Shown here: positions 38,747 through 52,600 of the stretch, in pieces
Layout of the letters: the number at the start of each line of letters is the position of its first letter
How positions within the stretch are numbered: position 1 is the first letter of the stretch
DNA from: Cyanoderma ruficeps
Taxonomy: Eukaryota; Chordata; Aves; Passeriformes; Timaliidae
Direction of reading: 5' to 3'
Assembly: GCA_008694505.1 (NCBI GenBank)
Contig: VZDJ01000174.1
Coordinates: forward strand, 5,164,601-5,228,600
Length of the DNA: 64,000 nucleotides
The notes under the pieces: generated by a model
What the model saw: the letters and a program-made list of their open reading frames with translations, nothing else
What the model was told of the DNA's origin: nothing
Databases searched by the model: none
Translations under genes and position numbers: made by a program

Positions 38747-41700
38747 CTGGCAGGGGGGAAGGGGAGAAAGGGAGAAATTATTTGTTAGTGTTAAGAAATG
38801 CTACTCAGAAAAAGAAAAAAAAAGAGAGATCGAACTATTAGAAACCATACAGCAGAAATTAAAGCCACCAACATCGCTGCAGAGCAAATTATGAATTCAG
38901 AACCAGATTCTTGCAAAAGTAAATTGTTTATCTATTGAATCTGTTTTTGAGGGTACACAAATAACAGAAAGAGTCTTGCAAAACATATCATTCCCTATGA
39001 ATGATGTCTTCTAGACACCAGAGCAGCTGCACTCTGTTTACAAATGCTGCACTCCACACACTCAGAAGTGCTTTTCTCCTCAGCCACACTATTTGATTCT
39101 ACAGCACTAAGCAGAGTTGCCAGGTAGAGAACAGGTGGCAGCTGTGAATATGAAGATGATGCTGGTACATCTAAAGTTTGATGTGCAGATCACAGAGAAG
39201 CACAGGCATACAGAGACAATGGAAAAATGTTTAAAATCTCTTTAAACCAAAGAACCTGCACCACAACCCTCTGCTCACAAACCTCTACATCCAACAATAT
39301 GCAGATGCAAATTGCTCATATTTGGGAAAGGAAGGAGGAGTTTTTAGAACCACATACAAACACAGAAGTAAGTGGGACATACAATTTATTTTAACAACAG
39401 AACAGTCATCCTTGGCAGAGCCACCCTCCCACACTGACAACTTCAGGTAGTATAAAATAACAAAGAAAAATATTTAAGCCTTCTAATTATAAGACATTAT
39501 TTAAAATGAGCTGTAGAAAGTCCTACTTCCATTGATTGTGGTACACCCTTTCTCCTTATTTAACTTTCTACATTGTTTATTTTTCTCAACCACTCCTTTG
39601 CACTCAGTAACTGTTTCTGTTATGCAAACCCTACTCTCTCCCAAGGATACTCAAGAACTCAACAAGAACATCTTAGTCCAACTCTGATCACAAGGCAGTT
39701 GGGAGTTGAGCAGTAACAGTATTTGGAAACAGGCAATACAATACATATGGCAACATACAAAGTACTTGAAAATATTCATTAAAGGTTTAGACTACTATGA
39801 TTAAGATTGGTGCCATCTAGTTTTAGTCCTGCAGATTGAAAAAGCTTAAGAATATCACATATTGTTACCACAACACAACAACCACAGGGCTTAAATACAT
39901 TACCAGAACCAGCTGGGGAATATTTTTAAAGGTGGAAAGGGAAGCAAGCTGCAAATTGACATCCTGTCACAAGGATCAATTGGTCTACAGACTTTTCTTT
40001 TTTTTCTTTTCTTCCTTAAGTCAAATAACGGCAACAGAAAAGCATCAAGTTAGAAACCACTGATTTCTTATTTTTCTTATTATATCCATTCTTTTCTGAC
40101 AGTGTTTATCCAAACTTTTTCTAAACTTCTCTACTGAAGGAGATTCCATGCTTTCCTCAGGTGATCTCCTTACACTGCTTCAGGATTTTCATCATTAAAA
40201 TATTTTTCCTAATATCCAAACCTCCTTTGTGTCAGTAAATGTACTGTTTCTTGTCCTGTAGCAGACTGAGCTATAGACTACTGTAGGCTGAACCAAAACC
40301 TCTTTTCCTTTCATCTGTGAGGTCGCTTTTTCTACAGTACTCTTGCTAATGCTAGCACTGAACACGTTGCTTCATTCAAGCAGTGCAATAACTCACACAC
40401 CTGTGAGCATCTGACAATAAACTTCATCACATGGACAGTTTGCTGTGACCTGAGGGCAAGAACTGAATACAAAGATGCAGCAGCTATTACACGGGCACGT
40501 GTCCAAACACAAAGAAGAGGAAGCCCTGAGAAAGGTAATTAGTCACCAGAAGGCTTGGAGGTGCTGCTGGAAAGGGGCTGCTGAGTACTCAGGTGCCAGG
40601 GGCAGCAGTTTCTCCACGTGTCTTTAAATGTGGCTGTTGTGTCCCTCCCTGTGTATTTCCTGGTCACTGACCTGCATCAGGGACAACGAAAAATACCAAA
40701 TGTCATGTATTTCCCACGCTTTTATCATCCAGAGTGAACAACTGCAGCTTCCACAAGCAGTACCACAACTAGCCATGAACTTCAGTTATTCAGAAGATAA
40801 ATATTTCAAGAAATAGATTCCCCACCAGCTGTGGCCATAACTGCCTCCAGCGGGAGGCCTGGCGTGGTGAGAAGGCACAGCCAGCTCCACCCTGGAGAGC
40901 TCAAGGGCAGCAGTGACATCTCACCCACCCCTGTGCACGACCACAGGGACTCTGCTGCTCAACCAGCTGGAGCTGCCTGCCCAGGACCACCAAGAGCTAC
41001 TGAGCCCTTAGCAGTGGGGCCTCTGCAAGGGCACAAAGCACCCAGCACAACCTCGAGCAGCACCGGGGAGACAAGTCCAACAACAGCTGCCTTTTCTGGC
41101 AGTTTATTTATGCACAAACAAATGAACACACAAAGCTGTTAATGGTGCTTCCAGAATCATACTGTGAGTCTGTAACAACAAGGAGAATCCATGAGGAGAC
41201 ATCCTCTCGGTCCAAGTGAAGTGGTTTCTGCCTCTAATATCCTGTGACGCGAAATAATTTCATTAAAAAAAAAAAGGAAACTATGATGGTAATTTGTGGA
41301 ATATGTTACTATTTAATTCCTGCTATCATGAGAACTACGTAAGGCAGTAAAACATCATGAGGTAAAAGAAAAAACCCTAAAACCAGTAAAACTGAGTCAC
41401 TCTGGCACTCAAACCACAAGTAAAAAAAGATTATGATTATGGTACCAACCCACAAAAAGTACTCATTAGAAAGTCATCCTCACTTTCCAGTCACCACCAC
41501 GCCTCTCCTGTTAATACAGTGGAAGGTGATGGTAATGCACATATTTAGGCTGTCGAACATTTTGCTACAGAAGGTGCTTGCATGTACTAAACCAACGCTA
41601 AAGAAGAAGTTTCTTAGTGCAGCAGAACAAATAAAGTTCTAATGAAGTACAGAAGAGGATCTAGTGAAAAAGTCTGAGTTAGAAGATCATATATTACTAG

Positions 41701-44296
41701 TAAAGTAGAAGATGGCACAAGCTTCTCAACATTACTTCTCAAACCAGCGTAAGACAGCAGAAATCAGCTCCTACTACAGAGATCACATCAGACAGAAGCT
41801 TCCACAATGTCTGCTTCAGATCAGACTCGGCAACAAATTTCCTTCACTGGTGAAAAAGTCTCCTCTGGAAGAAGATGCTCATGTTTCAACCCTGCTGGTG
41901 GTGCAAGTGGAGCCACTTAAAACACACAAAATCTTTGGTCTTTTCAAGAAGAAATTAACTCCCAACCACCCCCAAAGCACACAGGAACTTGAATATACAA
42001 ACAAAACTTACCTTACAAGAACTTTCGTCTCCACTGATCAAGCTTGTTAAACTTAGTCCTCTCTACAGAACATCCACCAAATAAAAGAAGTGTCCATATA
42101 CACTGAAAGATGTGTCTGAACAGTATATTGCTATCCAGAAAGCCACAGGGAGAAAATTCTCAGTGAATTCCAGTAAGACGAGTGAAAAGAGATAACAGCA
42201 AACCCACATTCTGCTCCAAGACGACTAAAGAAAACAAAAATGTTCTATCAAACCAATGTTACATTTCAGAGCTTGTTGGTTTGTACTTAATTCCTCTTAT
42301 TCAATGCTACCTAATGCAAATAAATATGCCTTATACAGATGATGTCTTGAGTGGCAAGTCCACAGTTAAGACACTTCTAAAAAAAAAAAAGGCTTTATGT
42401 TTTCTCCCCATATCCTGGGGTATTACTGTTTTTCTGTAAGAGAAATTGGCTTCAACAAGAGCCCAAGATCAAATAAACCACATAAAGTTTGTCCCTGAAA
42501 TGTCCCAGCAGCCAGCACTTCAGCCAGGCTGTACCACACTCTTGAACAGATATCAAACCTTACCAACCACATGCAACCTTCCCCTAAGCAGAGCAGATTT
42601 TCAACAGAAATAGTGTGGAAAGAAATGAAAGACCACCAAAATCTGCAGGTTTAAGCCACCTCAGGATGATATAAACTTATCAACAGGAAGGAAACAGATT
42701 TTTTTCTTAGCTGGAGCTTAAACAAAACTTTCTATAGAAAATGTGGGGGGTTTTAAGACTTTTTTTTTTTAAATGCAAAGAAATTGTGAGCTTCCAATAC
42801 CAAGCTTGGAGATATCTGCACTTATGACAGCAGTTAGATCCACCCTAATTTAAGGCATGCTACACGTTGCTAAAAACTGTAGTAACAACTGTGCAATCCA
42901 TAGTTAAATTTAAACAGTACTTTTTGGTTAATCCCTAAATTTTAATGCTAGTTATTATTAATAATTATATATATGTATGTATAATTATATGCATATAATT
43001 AAATCACTAACTATCAATGAAGAAACAGACCTTTCCCTCTGACCTGTCTGTGAGCCAGAGGGAGACAGAGGCAGCAACGAGGGAGTGATGAACCAGTAAT
43101 TCAGCAAAAGTCGGGCATGAACAGTAACCTCACTCGAGGAACACCTGTTAGGGCAACATTCAAGGCACATCCACTCATCCATTTAGGAATTTAACCACCT
43201 GCCACATGTCCATTTCAAAGAGCCTATAAAGGGTCCCATTAGCACCTGAAGAGCACTTGTTTCACACCAGAAGAAAGCACAGCAGCGATATTACTTAAGT
43301 CTGTGAAAAACTCCAGGAAAAAGAAAAGGCATTAAAATTATGAACAATTCCAAGAAAAGAAGAGGAAGAAGGAGAAGAGGGCATAGGCACCCAGCTCTCT
43401 GGATTTCAAGTCTGTACAGTGGCGCCCGGGGCATCCCTACGGCTGCAACATCAAACCAGGGCAACGCTGGCCGGGATAACACCGCGCATCGTTGGTCGCC
43501 AGTCTGTGTTCAGAGCCACATTCGTGACATCTGCTGTCACCCAGGACGCGCTGACTGAATCCAATCTCCAGCTTCTAAGTTCTGTCAGTAACAAAGCCCT
43601 TACAACCAAGTCCATAACAACTTTCTGCACCACTGAAGCGGGGTAAGGAGCTCTGCAGTGCTGCCAAGTACACCTGACACGCTTACCTTCCAACTTTGCA
43701 GACTTTAACCAGAGTTTGTTTACGGGGGCGCCAGAGCGAGCACAATGCCCATGCCGACATCCGAGCTCTCTGCTCGCGAGGGTCCCGCTCCAGCTAGCGG
43801 CGGCCGAGCACGTTCGGGGCACACAAGCCCCGCTCCGGGGCCAGGCCCGGGCCCTCCGCTGCTCCGCACGGCGCAGGACCCGGCCGGGACTGCGGCGGGA
43901 CCCCCGCCCGCCCCGCGGCTCCCAAGCAGAGCGGTCACTCGCGGCACCCCGAGGTGCTCAGGGCGAAGGGAGCCGAGCGCTCGGCCTGGCGTCCCCGGAG
44001 CCCCGTTAGGAGCTGCCCCACCGCCGCCCGGCCCCTCACCGCGCCCCGGGCCACCGGGCCTGCGCCCCCGCCGAGCTCCCTCCCGCTCCGTGCCGGGACA
44101 GCCGCCAGCCTGCGCCCCGCAGCTTCCCCCCGCCGCCCGTGTCCGGCCCGGCCCGCCGGCTCCTTCCCGCCTCTCCGACCGCTCCAGCGCCGCCCGTCCG
44201 GCGTCAACTCACCCGGGGAGGCTCCGCGTCCTGCTCCCGCCGAGCCCGGCCCACAGCCACGGCCCCCGGCGGGGGCGGCGGCGCCTGTTGCTCCAT
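38468..44296 (-). CDS. TTC28: TTC28, N-terminal part (exons 1 and 2; gene continues beyond position 1)
   Basis: Gene-level entry joining two coding exons: 44213-44296 (28 codons) and 38468-38746 (93 codons), both phase 0. The joined start is MEQQAPPPPP, close to the human TTC28 start MEQSPPPAPE. The second exon carries the TTC28 segment around SKAEFVEKVRQSNQACHDGD and the first TPR helices. TTC28 is a very large TPR-repeat scaffold of roughly 2,500 residues, reported at the mitotic spindle and midbody with Aurora B and needed for cytokinesis. Only the first 121 residues lie here. Transcription runs toward position 1, so later exons are off the left end and 1-38.4 kb is inferred to be intron 2. 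The start codon choice rests on the MEQ match and the donor GTGAGT in phase. Confidence 0.93.
40100..40345 (-). repeat. Old CR1-like fragment, antisense
   Basis: TTTTTCCTAATATCCAAACC and TTTCTTGTCCTGTAGCA resemble the reversed CR1 segment after the GAATTTCTTCC landmark. Strongly diverged; the boundaries are approximate. Confidence 0.45.
42950..43003. repeat. AT-rich palindromic low-complexity patch
   Basis: Repeated TAATTATAT/ATATAATTA units, with TATGTATGTATA in the middle, make overlapping inverted repeats. Probably a slippage-prone simple repeat. Confidence 0.65.
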
Positions 44297-44660
44297 CGCG
44301 CTCCTCCTCCTCCTCCTTCTCCTGCGGGGGCCGGGGCCGCCGCCGCCCCCGCCAGGCCGATCCCGCTCCGGCCCCCGGCGCCACGTTCCGGGCCCGGCTG
44401 AGCGGGACCCGCACTGCCCCGGCCCCGCCCCGGGGCTGGGCTCCGCCCGGACCCCGGGCACCCCCGCCCGACGGCGCCGGGCCCGCGCCGGACGTCCTGC
44501 GGCTGCTGCTTCGGCTCCCCCCGCCGCGGCGGTCCCGGCCCGGGGCAGCTGCTCGGCCGCACCTCTGCCGGGCAGCGGTGGCTTCTCCGCGAGTGCGGAC
44601 GAGCTCCGTCCTCACGGAGGATACAGCTTCAGCGTCGCTCTGTCGCCATACGGGTGGGGG
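43700..44660 (-). promoter_or_regulatory. TTC28: CpG island / TTC28 promoter region
   Basis: A stretch of about 950 bases, very GC-rich and dense in CpG, contrasts sharply with the AT-rich DNA on both sides. It contains TTC28 exon 1. Several long open frames on both strands here are a by-product of the composition. No TATA box is evident. The promoter role is inferred from CpG content and position. Confidence 0.8.
44213..44296 (-). CDS. TTC28: TTC28 coding exon 1
   Basis: The ATG is at 44294-44296. The exon reads MEQQAPPPPPGAVAVGRARR and then eight residues ending EPPR, followed by donor GTGAGT (44207-44212). It is proline-, alanine- and arginine-rich and low in complexity, as in the human N-terminus. 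It lies inside a CpG island. The 5' untranslated part and transcription start cannot be fixed from sequence. Confidence 0.9.
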
Positions 44661-46447
44661 ACCGTCGCCTAAAAGCAGCGGCAGCCTGAGCTCCAGAGTA
44701 ATCGGGGCCCACATCGGACCGCAGGTGATGATGGCTTTTCACTAACGACACCGCACTGGCCCGGCACAGCGAGCCTCAGCACTTTGGTTAACCCAAGTCT
44801 TCCAACTGCTGTGACCCATCCTGGCTCTTGAAATGAACAGGCAAAATGGATTATGCTGAAGACTCTTGTGCTGTGAATAAGTGATAAAGAAATAATTTCT
44901 TACCTAAGTGAAAATTGGATGCTACTTCACCTTAGTGAAACTTAGTCTTCCACAGAAAAAAATGAGTCTGAAACTTCAGAAAGCTTTCTGCAATCAAATG
45001 ATGAACACATGACCAGCAGCCCAAAGGTTTGCCTCAAATGAGTGAGATCAAATTTAGGCCATCATTGGAAAGCAGGTCTTAGTCAGAACCCAGGGAAAGG
45101 ACCCAAGCAAAGCAGTTACTCGTTATCTAACAACTGTGAGATGTAAAAAAAAGATGGAGGAATAAAAGAAGTTTTCTATCTAAAAACAAATTGACAGCCT
45201 AAGTAGGAGCTAGGGAATTACCTTCTCATCAGCAATGATGCAGGTCTTTTAAAGTGACTGGTAACCACAGCCTAAAGGGATCAGCTTTTGCAGTACACCA
45301 GGCACAAATCTAGCCCAAACACACTGCATCCTTTAATTCTTTTATGTAGCAAATGGCAGCTGAGTGCTCCCTTCTACTTCAAATGAGCTACAGTAAGTAC
45401 CAGAACTCCCTGAGGATGTGCCAGTGACAGATTTGCACCAAAAGGGCACATCCCCAAGGACAGACACACCTTTGTTCTATCATCCCAGTGTACCTGGAGT
45501 GGACTGGAACCAGTGGTATTGTTTCCATCCAGATGCCTAGGGATGTTTCTCCATCCAATCCATTAAGAAAGGGTATCAGTGTACAAGAATCAGCATTTTA
45601 TCATTAACATTGGTTAATATCAAATATATTAAAACACACAAAATCTCTGCAATGGGCACATATAGGAAATGTGACTCATGAATGTCTTAATTCCTACCTG
45701 ACATGGGTAGTCATTAGGTTTTATTCTTTACAAATCAACTTAGAGCAGATGCCTTTAACTAGAAGATGCATGTTGGAGAACACAGTTACTAAACCGTTCT
45801 TTCACTCAGTAATGAAATTAATAAACCTTTAGTAAGAGGCACACCGTTCAAAATTTTCACCAAGCAAGCAAGTTTTTCTCTCTCAGTTCAATTCCTAGTT
45901 CTTCCCTGAGAGAAATTTATACATCTTCATTTCATCTCATGTTCTTATGTTTCCTCCTCTGGGAAATATAGTACACACCTTAAAAACACTATGCAGATGG
46001 TAATGGTTGCTTTGGAAGCCAATCAGCCCCATCCCAGTGCTCAGTGTTGTAAGTCTGCCAGTCCAGCATTTATTGTGGAGCTTTACCTGAAGCTCAGAGC
46101 ACCTCAAGCTCCATCAGAAGTTTTAGATCTGAACTGAATAGTCTAAGTGTCCTCAGAAGTCTGTGGGCAGCATTGTGTCAGGTAATGCTCTGTCTCAGGC
46201 AAAAGTTCAGCAAATTTAGTATTCTTTCTTCATCTGTTAGGAGTAAGCATTATTTCCATGCCTAACCTAGAAATTGGAAAAGAAGAAACAGAGAATGTAG
46301 CTGGGGATGAAGCTAGCCTAAAAAATTGTTAGTTACTTAGTTCAGGAGTTTTTCTGATACTTTCCTTGAGTCAGACAGCTGGATGGACTAGAACATGACT
46401 AATTGTGCAGATTTTCACAGCAGTCACTTCCATCTTACAAAGTTACT
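44661..46447. other. Intergenic region between TTC28 5' end and CHEK2 3' end
   Basis: Both neighbours are on the minus strand. Apart from the edge of the TTC28 CpG island, no exon, repeat family or other structure is recognised. Confidence 0.65.
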
Positions 46448-46453
46448 TTTATT
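46448..46453 (-). terminator. CHEK2: CHEK2 polyadenylation signal
   Basis: AATAAA on the minus strand about 113 bases past the stop codon, giving a short 3' UTR. It is the first canonical hexamer after the stop. Confidence 0.65.
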
Positions 46454-46565
46454 TGGAAATTGTACATCTTCAACCGTTTGTTCCATTATTAAGATTTTTT
46501 TCTTAATAAAAAATTCTGCTTCCCATAAAAAAGCTGTCAATAACAAAGTCTTTTTCTCTTCCTTT

Positions 46566-46661
46566 TCACCTCATTTTCTGAAAGGACGTAGAAGGAACGG
46601 CGCGCTTAGCAGAGCCATGTTCCTCCTCATTTTCATGGGGACGCTTTCTCGTTGTGGTTCT
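46566..46661 (-). CDS. CHEK2: CHEK2 last coding exon 15: nuclear signal and stop
   Basis: Acceptor TTCTTCCAG. Reads [20 protein letters not shown], then [11 protein letters not shown] and TGA at 46566-46568. The two basic clusters match the human bipartite-like nuclear signal. Confidence 0.93.
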   Translation of the reverse strand, partial: RTTTRKRPHENEEEHGSAKRAVPSTSFQKMR

Positions 46662-49600
46662 CTGGAAGAAAAAACACAAGGAGGATGGCTACAGGAAACC
46701 AGGTGAGGCAGAGCCTGACTGTTCTGCTTGCTCCAGAACTACAGGTGTTGGACAGTGTGGCCAAAAAAAGCAGCATGACTAACTCACGTTTCTCTCCCAA
46801 GATCCATCTAATTATACTTGATGGTTCTCATATAAGACATTGCTCCCAGCTTGAAAGAGCTACTGTTCACAGTTTTCTTAATTAGCATCTGGTGATGAAT
46901 GGCACAATGCCATTGGACCTAACCTTGCACCAGCATGACGATTTTTACTGGAATACTAAACATTAGGGACTTCAATCACTTAAAAAAAACCCCCATACAT
47001 TCAACAATTTTATTCTAAATATAGGATTAATCCTTTAAAGCCTAGGCAAGTGTTTCTCTACATTTAAACAAAGTCTTGACAAAGCATGGAAATCCATTGT
47101 TGCTCTTCAGGAAGCAGAACTAACCACCAGGCTGCCACATACAGCCCAAGGGTGTATTTCTCTAAAGTCTCAAAATTAACTGTTTTTCTTATTGAAGACA
47201 ACTTCATAATCTAGTTTCTTTGTGCATCAAATATTAATCTTCAAATATCTACTGCACATACCATTTTTGACGTTTCTGGTGGATTCACATTGGTACATGT
47301 CTGAGCAAGCAGCTGTTGAAATGTAGTTTTCATATCATCATCCTGCAAAAAAACCCAGCATCTAAGTAGTATATAGAAATTCAAGGGAAAAGCAAAGCTT
47401 GGGAAACTCAAAGAGAAGTGAATGGGACATTCAGTGCTAGAGACAATTAGAAATAAAGATCATCGAGCTCCTAAGGATTTCAACTGTTTTAACTGAATTT
47501 TCTTAGGTAAAGGCAGTGGAGAGGGTCCTTTCCCCAAGCAAGAGAGTACTGCAGTATCTCCTGCAATATCCACAACTAATTTGAAAGCACTGGTAGTTAA
47601 AATAAATCTGCAAGACATGCTTATTTTTAGTATCTGAAAAATTCCCCAGTGTCCCCAAAATCATCAGAGGGCTAACAGGCATCAGCTGGTCACAGAGAGA
47701 ATGTGTTTTTTCCTGCTGACTTGTAAAGTCGATACTTCCAGGCAACACAAGAGGGAGAGAGGAGCCAAAAATTTAAAAAAAAATCCACCTAAAGACTATC
47801 CCTCTCAAAGCTAATTAGACTGACAGGAGGCAGGGGAACCATCACTTCCTACTCATAGGCTTCCCAAACTAGGGACACTTATTCCTACGCAGCAGAGTAA
47901 AACCAAAGTCATATTGGATGCTTGCCAGAAACAAACTCTGCACTGCCTGCCCACACAAAAACTGAGGAAATGGGGCTCTGTTACAATGCTCAAAAGGAGA
48001 GGTCCGTCCTACCAGAACCAGAGTCAGACTTAGGCTCTAAAAAACACATCTTGATCCTCACATGTGAAAGAGTTCTGCAAAGAGATGTCTCAGAAAGGAT
48101 GCAGAAGCTGCTTATTGTATTGAAAGGAGGTATTCAGGAAACTAATCCATGCTGCCTTTGCAGTCTCTCCACAGGGACTTAATCTTTGAAAACACAAGAC
48201 ATCAACAAGTTATCCCCCAACTACCCAGCTTTCAGATAAAACTCAATCCCTACCTGAAGCCAAGGATGCTCTAAGGCTTCCTCTGTGGTAAGACGTTTGC
48301 TTGGATCCACTACTAACAGCTTCTTCACAAGATCCAGAGCTAAGATAATAAAATGAGCTGGTTGGCATATGATCAATACATTCATTACCTGAAATATGCC
48401 TACACCAAAACTACTTGTGACAAAATGTGCCTTATACCCCTTCAGACCAATGCACAAAAGTGCAGGCTGGGCAGATCACTTTTCTTTTTTCTCTGCCTGG
48501 GAAGGGCTGCAGACTGCAACCATCTTTCCCTTCACGTGCACACGACTCAACACGTCTCAGTATACCAGAATTAGCCCTGGATATATTTAGCATGTATACA
48601 ACTTATGTTCTGAGCACGCACAGGAGGCTCAACACTTTCAGTATTACTGTGGAAAAGCAAAGACAGCTTAATTTATCCTGGTTTACAGTGCCTTGGAAAG
48701 CAGATTATCCATCTGGGAAGGTGGGAAAGAAGAGACATGGCATACACATGTATGCTCAACATAATCTCAAACTTCCATCTTCTTAGGAAGCTGCTTAGTA
48801 GACACTGTGAAAAATATGGCATTTATGTTGTATTTTATTACTCCAAATCTCCCATAAAGGAATTTCAGCAAGATTTACTTTTCATTTGACCAGATTATTC
48901 TGAATACATACCAGTAGGACTATGGAAATTATGTTAAGATTGTACATTCTCATGAATGTCTGACTTATTATTGAAAAAGCTTCAAACTATTCAGGAAGGA
49001 GTTACATTTGATAAGTTTATTAGACCAGGGATGACCACATCATTTATTAGAAACTCCTCTGCACATACAAAGAAGTGTCCAAGGTAAATACTACAATAAT
49101 TTAGTGCATACAGAATGTCCCGAAAAACTAAAAGCACATAGACAGTAATTATCATTTCAGTTTGCTATGCAAAAAACTGTTTCACAGACTACTTCACTTA
49201 CAGTGGGCCAAACATAATAGATGATTCCTCAAATGTGACTGACACTTTCAGCTCAAAGACTAGCACCATGAAAGGACTCTCTCGGAACGTTTGTTTTTTG
49301 GAATTCTAACTCGTATTCCTTAAATTCCTGGTATATTTGGTTCAACACATGAAGAATCTTTAGGCAAAGTCTGTAGACCAGCTTGATAAAGTCAGAAGAA
49401 AAAGTGAAAAGAGGAGAAAGATGTATGTGCCCACAAACTCTATACTTGTGTGTTAATTATGCTAAATACTGCTAGGAAATCTCTTCAATAATAAAGTATG
49501 TGCTCTTTCTAATCCTTTAACTATGAACTTTACAAAATATTTTTAATATATTAGTTTAAAAATGAAACTTATTAACACACAATGTGCCATGCAGCTGAAA

Positions 49601-52600
49601 GGAGGATAAAGGAAAACAAAAACTACAAGAAAAGAGGTAGATATTTTACTACCCACTGTGCTGGAATCATACCCATGTCTGACACATGCTTCCATTCTTT
49701 TGCGATGAACGTGTATTTCCCACGAGTGATCTGATCTTTCAGAGACAGTTGAGTATTTTGCTCATTGAATGGTGGATATCCACACAAGCTGTATAAAAGA
49801 AAACAAGTTAAATAACACAAGATTTGCCATAGCAAATGAAACACCGAAATCACACGGTTTAAGGTACGTGCTATGGTAGTGGTTTTATATGTGTAGAGTT
49901 TTAAACGCACTTTCACTTCCTCATATAGACACTGAAGTTGCCAAGTCTCAAGCCATGTATGTCAAAGACTGCCCAGTGAAGGTACATCTACACAATATCT
50001 TACCATACAAAAAGAATAACTCCTAAACTCCAGCAGTCCACAGCTCGGCTGTATCCAGCGGTCCCAAGTGAATTTAGAACCTCAGGAGCAAGATACATGG
50101 GAGTACCACATAATGTGTTCATAAGAGAAGCTTCTCCAAGAATCTTGGATTGTCCAAAATCTGTAATCTCGTATTTAAAAATGGTAACACCACATTACAT
50201 ATTAGGATGGACTGTACTAGGACACATCATATTGTAGACATACATCAGGAGGTAGAACTAACTTCCTTCCAAGCCAGTTCCAGTACATGACTATGAATAG
50301 AAGTCACCCCAAACATTATTGAGTGAGAATGGGAGAGGAGGAAGAGGGAGAAATGTGATAAAGGATCACACTTTACACTAGCAAAAAGTACTCTCAGATT
50401 TGGATATAAATGGACAACCACAGAATAAAGGTATTGGAGCCTATTAGAAGAGTTTATGTGAAAAATAGGCATTTTAGCGTGCAAGTTTATTCAATGCTTT
50501 CTCTGGGAAAAAAACCCCAACAACACAAAAGAAAATCTACAACCCCAATTCCCCCCCAAAAAAACCAACACAACAACAAAAAAATCCCTGTCACCATCCA
50601 GCATGGACATTTGTAGGAATACTGTCTATAATTAAAGAATTCCGATTTCATTGGGGAAAAAATTGAGATTTGAAATTACGTATGTGGTGTATGGGTTGAA
50701 ATATCCATAAAAGTAAAATTACAATTATGAAAAAAAAGAAAAATCTATGTTTCAAGTTACTTCATGGTTTGTATGACTAAGTCCATAATATCTCTTTGGC
50801 TATGTTTAATGAAATACCAAGAAGAATGTGAAGGAACACTCCCAAATTTCTCCATTAACAAGAAATGTAAGTTTCCTTACCTTTATAAGACATATCTCTT
50901 CAGAAGATGAAAGCAGCACATTTTCTGGCTTTAGATCTCGGTGTATAATTCCATTGTCATGAAGATACTAAATACATACAGATGGGCAATTAAGGAAAAA
51001 CAGATTATTAACTTGTTTTAAAATGTAAGCTTTCCATTTTTTCTCATGGCAATGGCAAGATAACTGAAATGTATGAGGCTGTGTAAGAGGTGGGCATACA
51101 TTTAAAGCTCCTTAAGGTGTGACTCCCTTAAAAAAAAAAGCAAAATCAAATCAAAACAAAATAAAACACAAACAAACAAATTAAAAAAAAACCCACACCA
51201 AAACACCATCAGAAACAAAGAAACAAAAAACCACCTTAGAAATCATTATGCTTCAAATGTCAAATCTCAGTGCAAGCACAGTGTGCACACCCAAGTTCTG
51301 TGTCACCTGCAGGAATTCTGCTTTTCTGTCTCTCTGGTTGTTAAACCAAGTTGTTAAGAATGCTGTGATGATTGCTTACATGGCTTTCAGCAATGACAAG
51401 TGACAGAAAAACCCATCTTACTGACTTTTCTTTTTGGTAGAATTCACAATTATGTACCTTTACTGCCAGCAACATCTGATAAAAGTACAGCTTGCAGATA
51501 TCTTCTTTCATCTTGACTGGCCTTGACACTCTGTCATACAGTTCTCCTCCTTCCATCCTAAAACAAGTGCAGGTTAACAAGTCAACATAGAACTTCCAAA
51601 AGATTCATCTTATTAGACAAGACTAAGACCAAAACTTTTGGCTATTCTGGCTACAGAGAAAGAATATATTTCTGAAAATGAGTGAGCAACATCCTAAACA
51701 CAGCACATGCATGGCTGAGTTAAGGTGAATCTCTTGAGTCTTCACTGGGAGTTGCTACAGGATTTTTGATCAGCCCCCTCTTATGAGCTCAAAAATGCAA
51801 AAAAAAAAAACAACCCAGCAGAAATCCACAACAGCAGCAGAGCAAACAATATTCAGGCCCTGAGTGCCTACAAAGCATAGGAGGATGATTTCTCCTGCTC
51901 AGCCTAGCTCCTAATCTTACAAAGGTTTATGAGACCAGTGGAGGCCAGCAAAGGGAAAACAAAATAAAACAAACAAAACCTCCACAGTTCATTGTGGCTC
52001 TGGAAAAAACATTTCATTTTATGCATTTACTTTCAAACAGGTTACTTACAATTCCAAAATAATGTAGTAATCCTCTGCTTCAAAGAAATTTTTTATCTTG
52101 ATTAAGCAGGGCTAACAGAAAAGGGAACACAAACGGAGACACACAAATAGAACAATTTGTAGAAATTAATCCTGAAGTTCTTCTTTTAGTATTTCAAACC
52201 AGGTCACTTAAACTAACACTTAACACCAGTGACTTGCAAGCATCCCAGACCACACCCTCAACATTTTATCTATTTTACAAGCAGAGGAAAGAGGGGAAAC
52301 AAATTCAAGAAATTGCCAGTGAAAACGAGTCTTTATATTTAGTTATTTTGCAGCATTTACAAAAACTTGCATCAAAGAAAAATTTCTTCACCAGTGGCTC
52401 AGGTTAAAACTTCTCCTGTGATTTTCTTCTCAAATTTACATCTCAGTTATCCAAAGCTTTAATATCTCAAATCTGCTAGGACATAATATAATTAAAAGAA
52501 GGAAAAAAGACCCCTTCAATAACTTACAAAGAAAATTATATACCTCCTTTAATACATTTCTAAATGGAAAAAATTGCTCTTCAGTTACTACACTAAGGTC

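Larger units (their letters stand above)
38747..43699. other. TTC28 intron 1
   Basis: No coding exon is supported. The stretch is AT-rich with an old CR1-like fragment near 40.1-40.35 kb, an AT-palindromic patch near 42.95 kb and short purine-rich runs. A moderately GC-rich segment around 40.84-41.10 kb has no recognised content. Confidence 0.7.

Noticed and set aside
43745..44745. Several frames of over 200 codons on both strands
   Set aside because: GC-rich promoter sequence lacks stop codons. Only the 28-codon TTC28 exon on the minus strand is supported.
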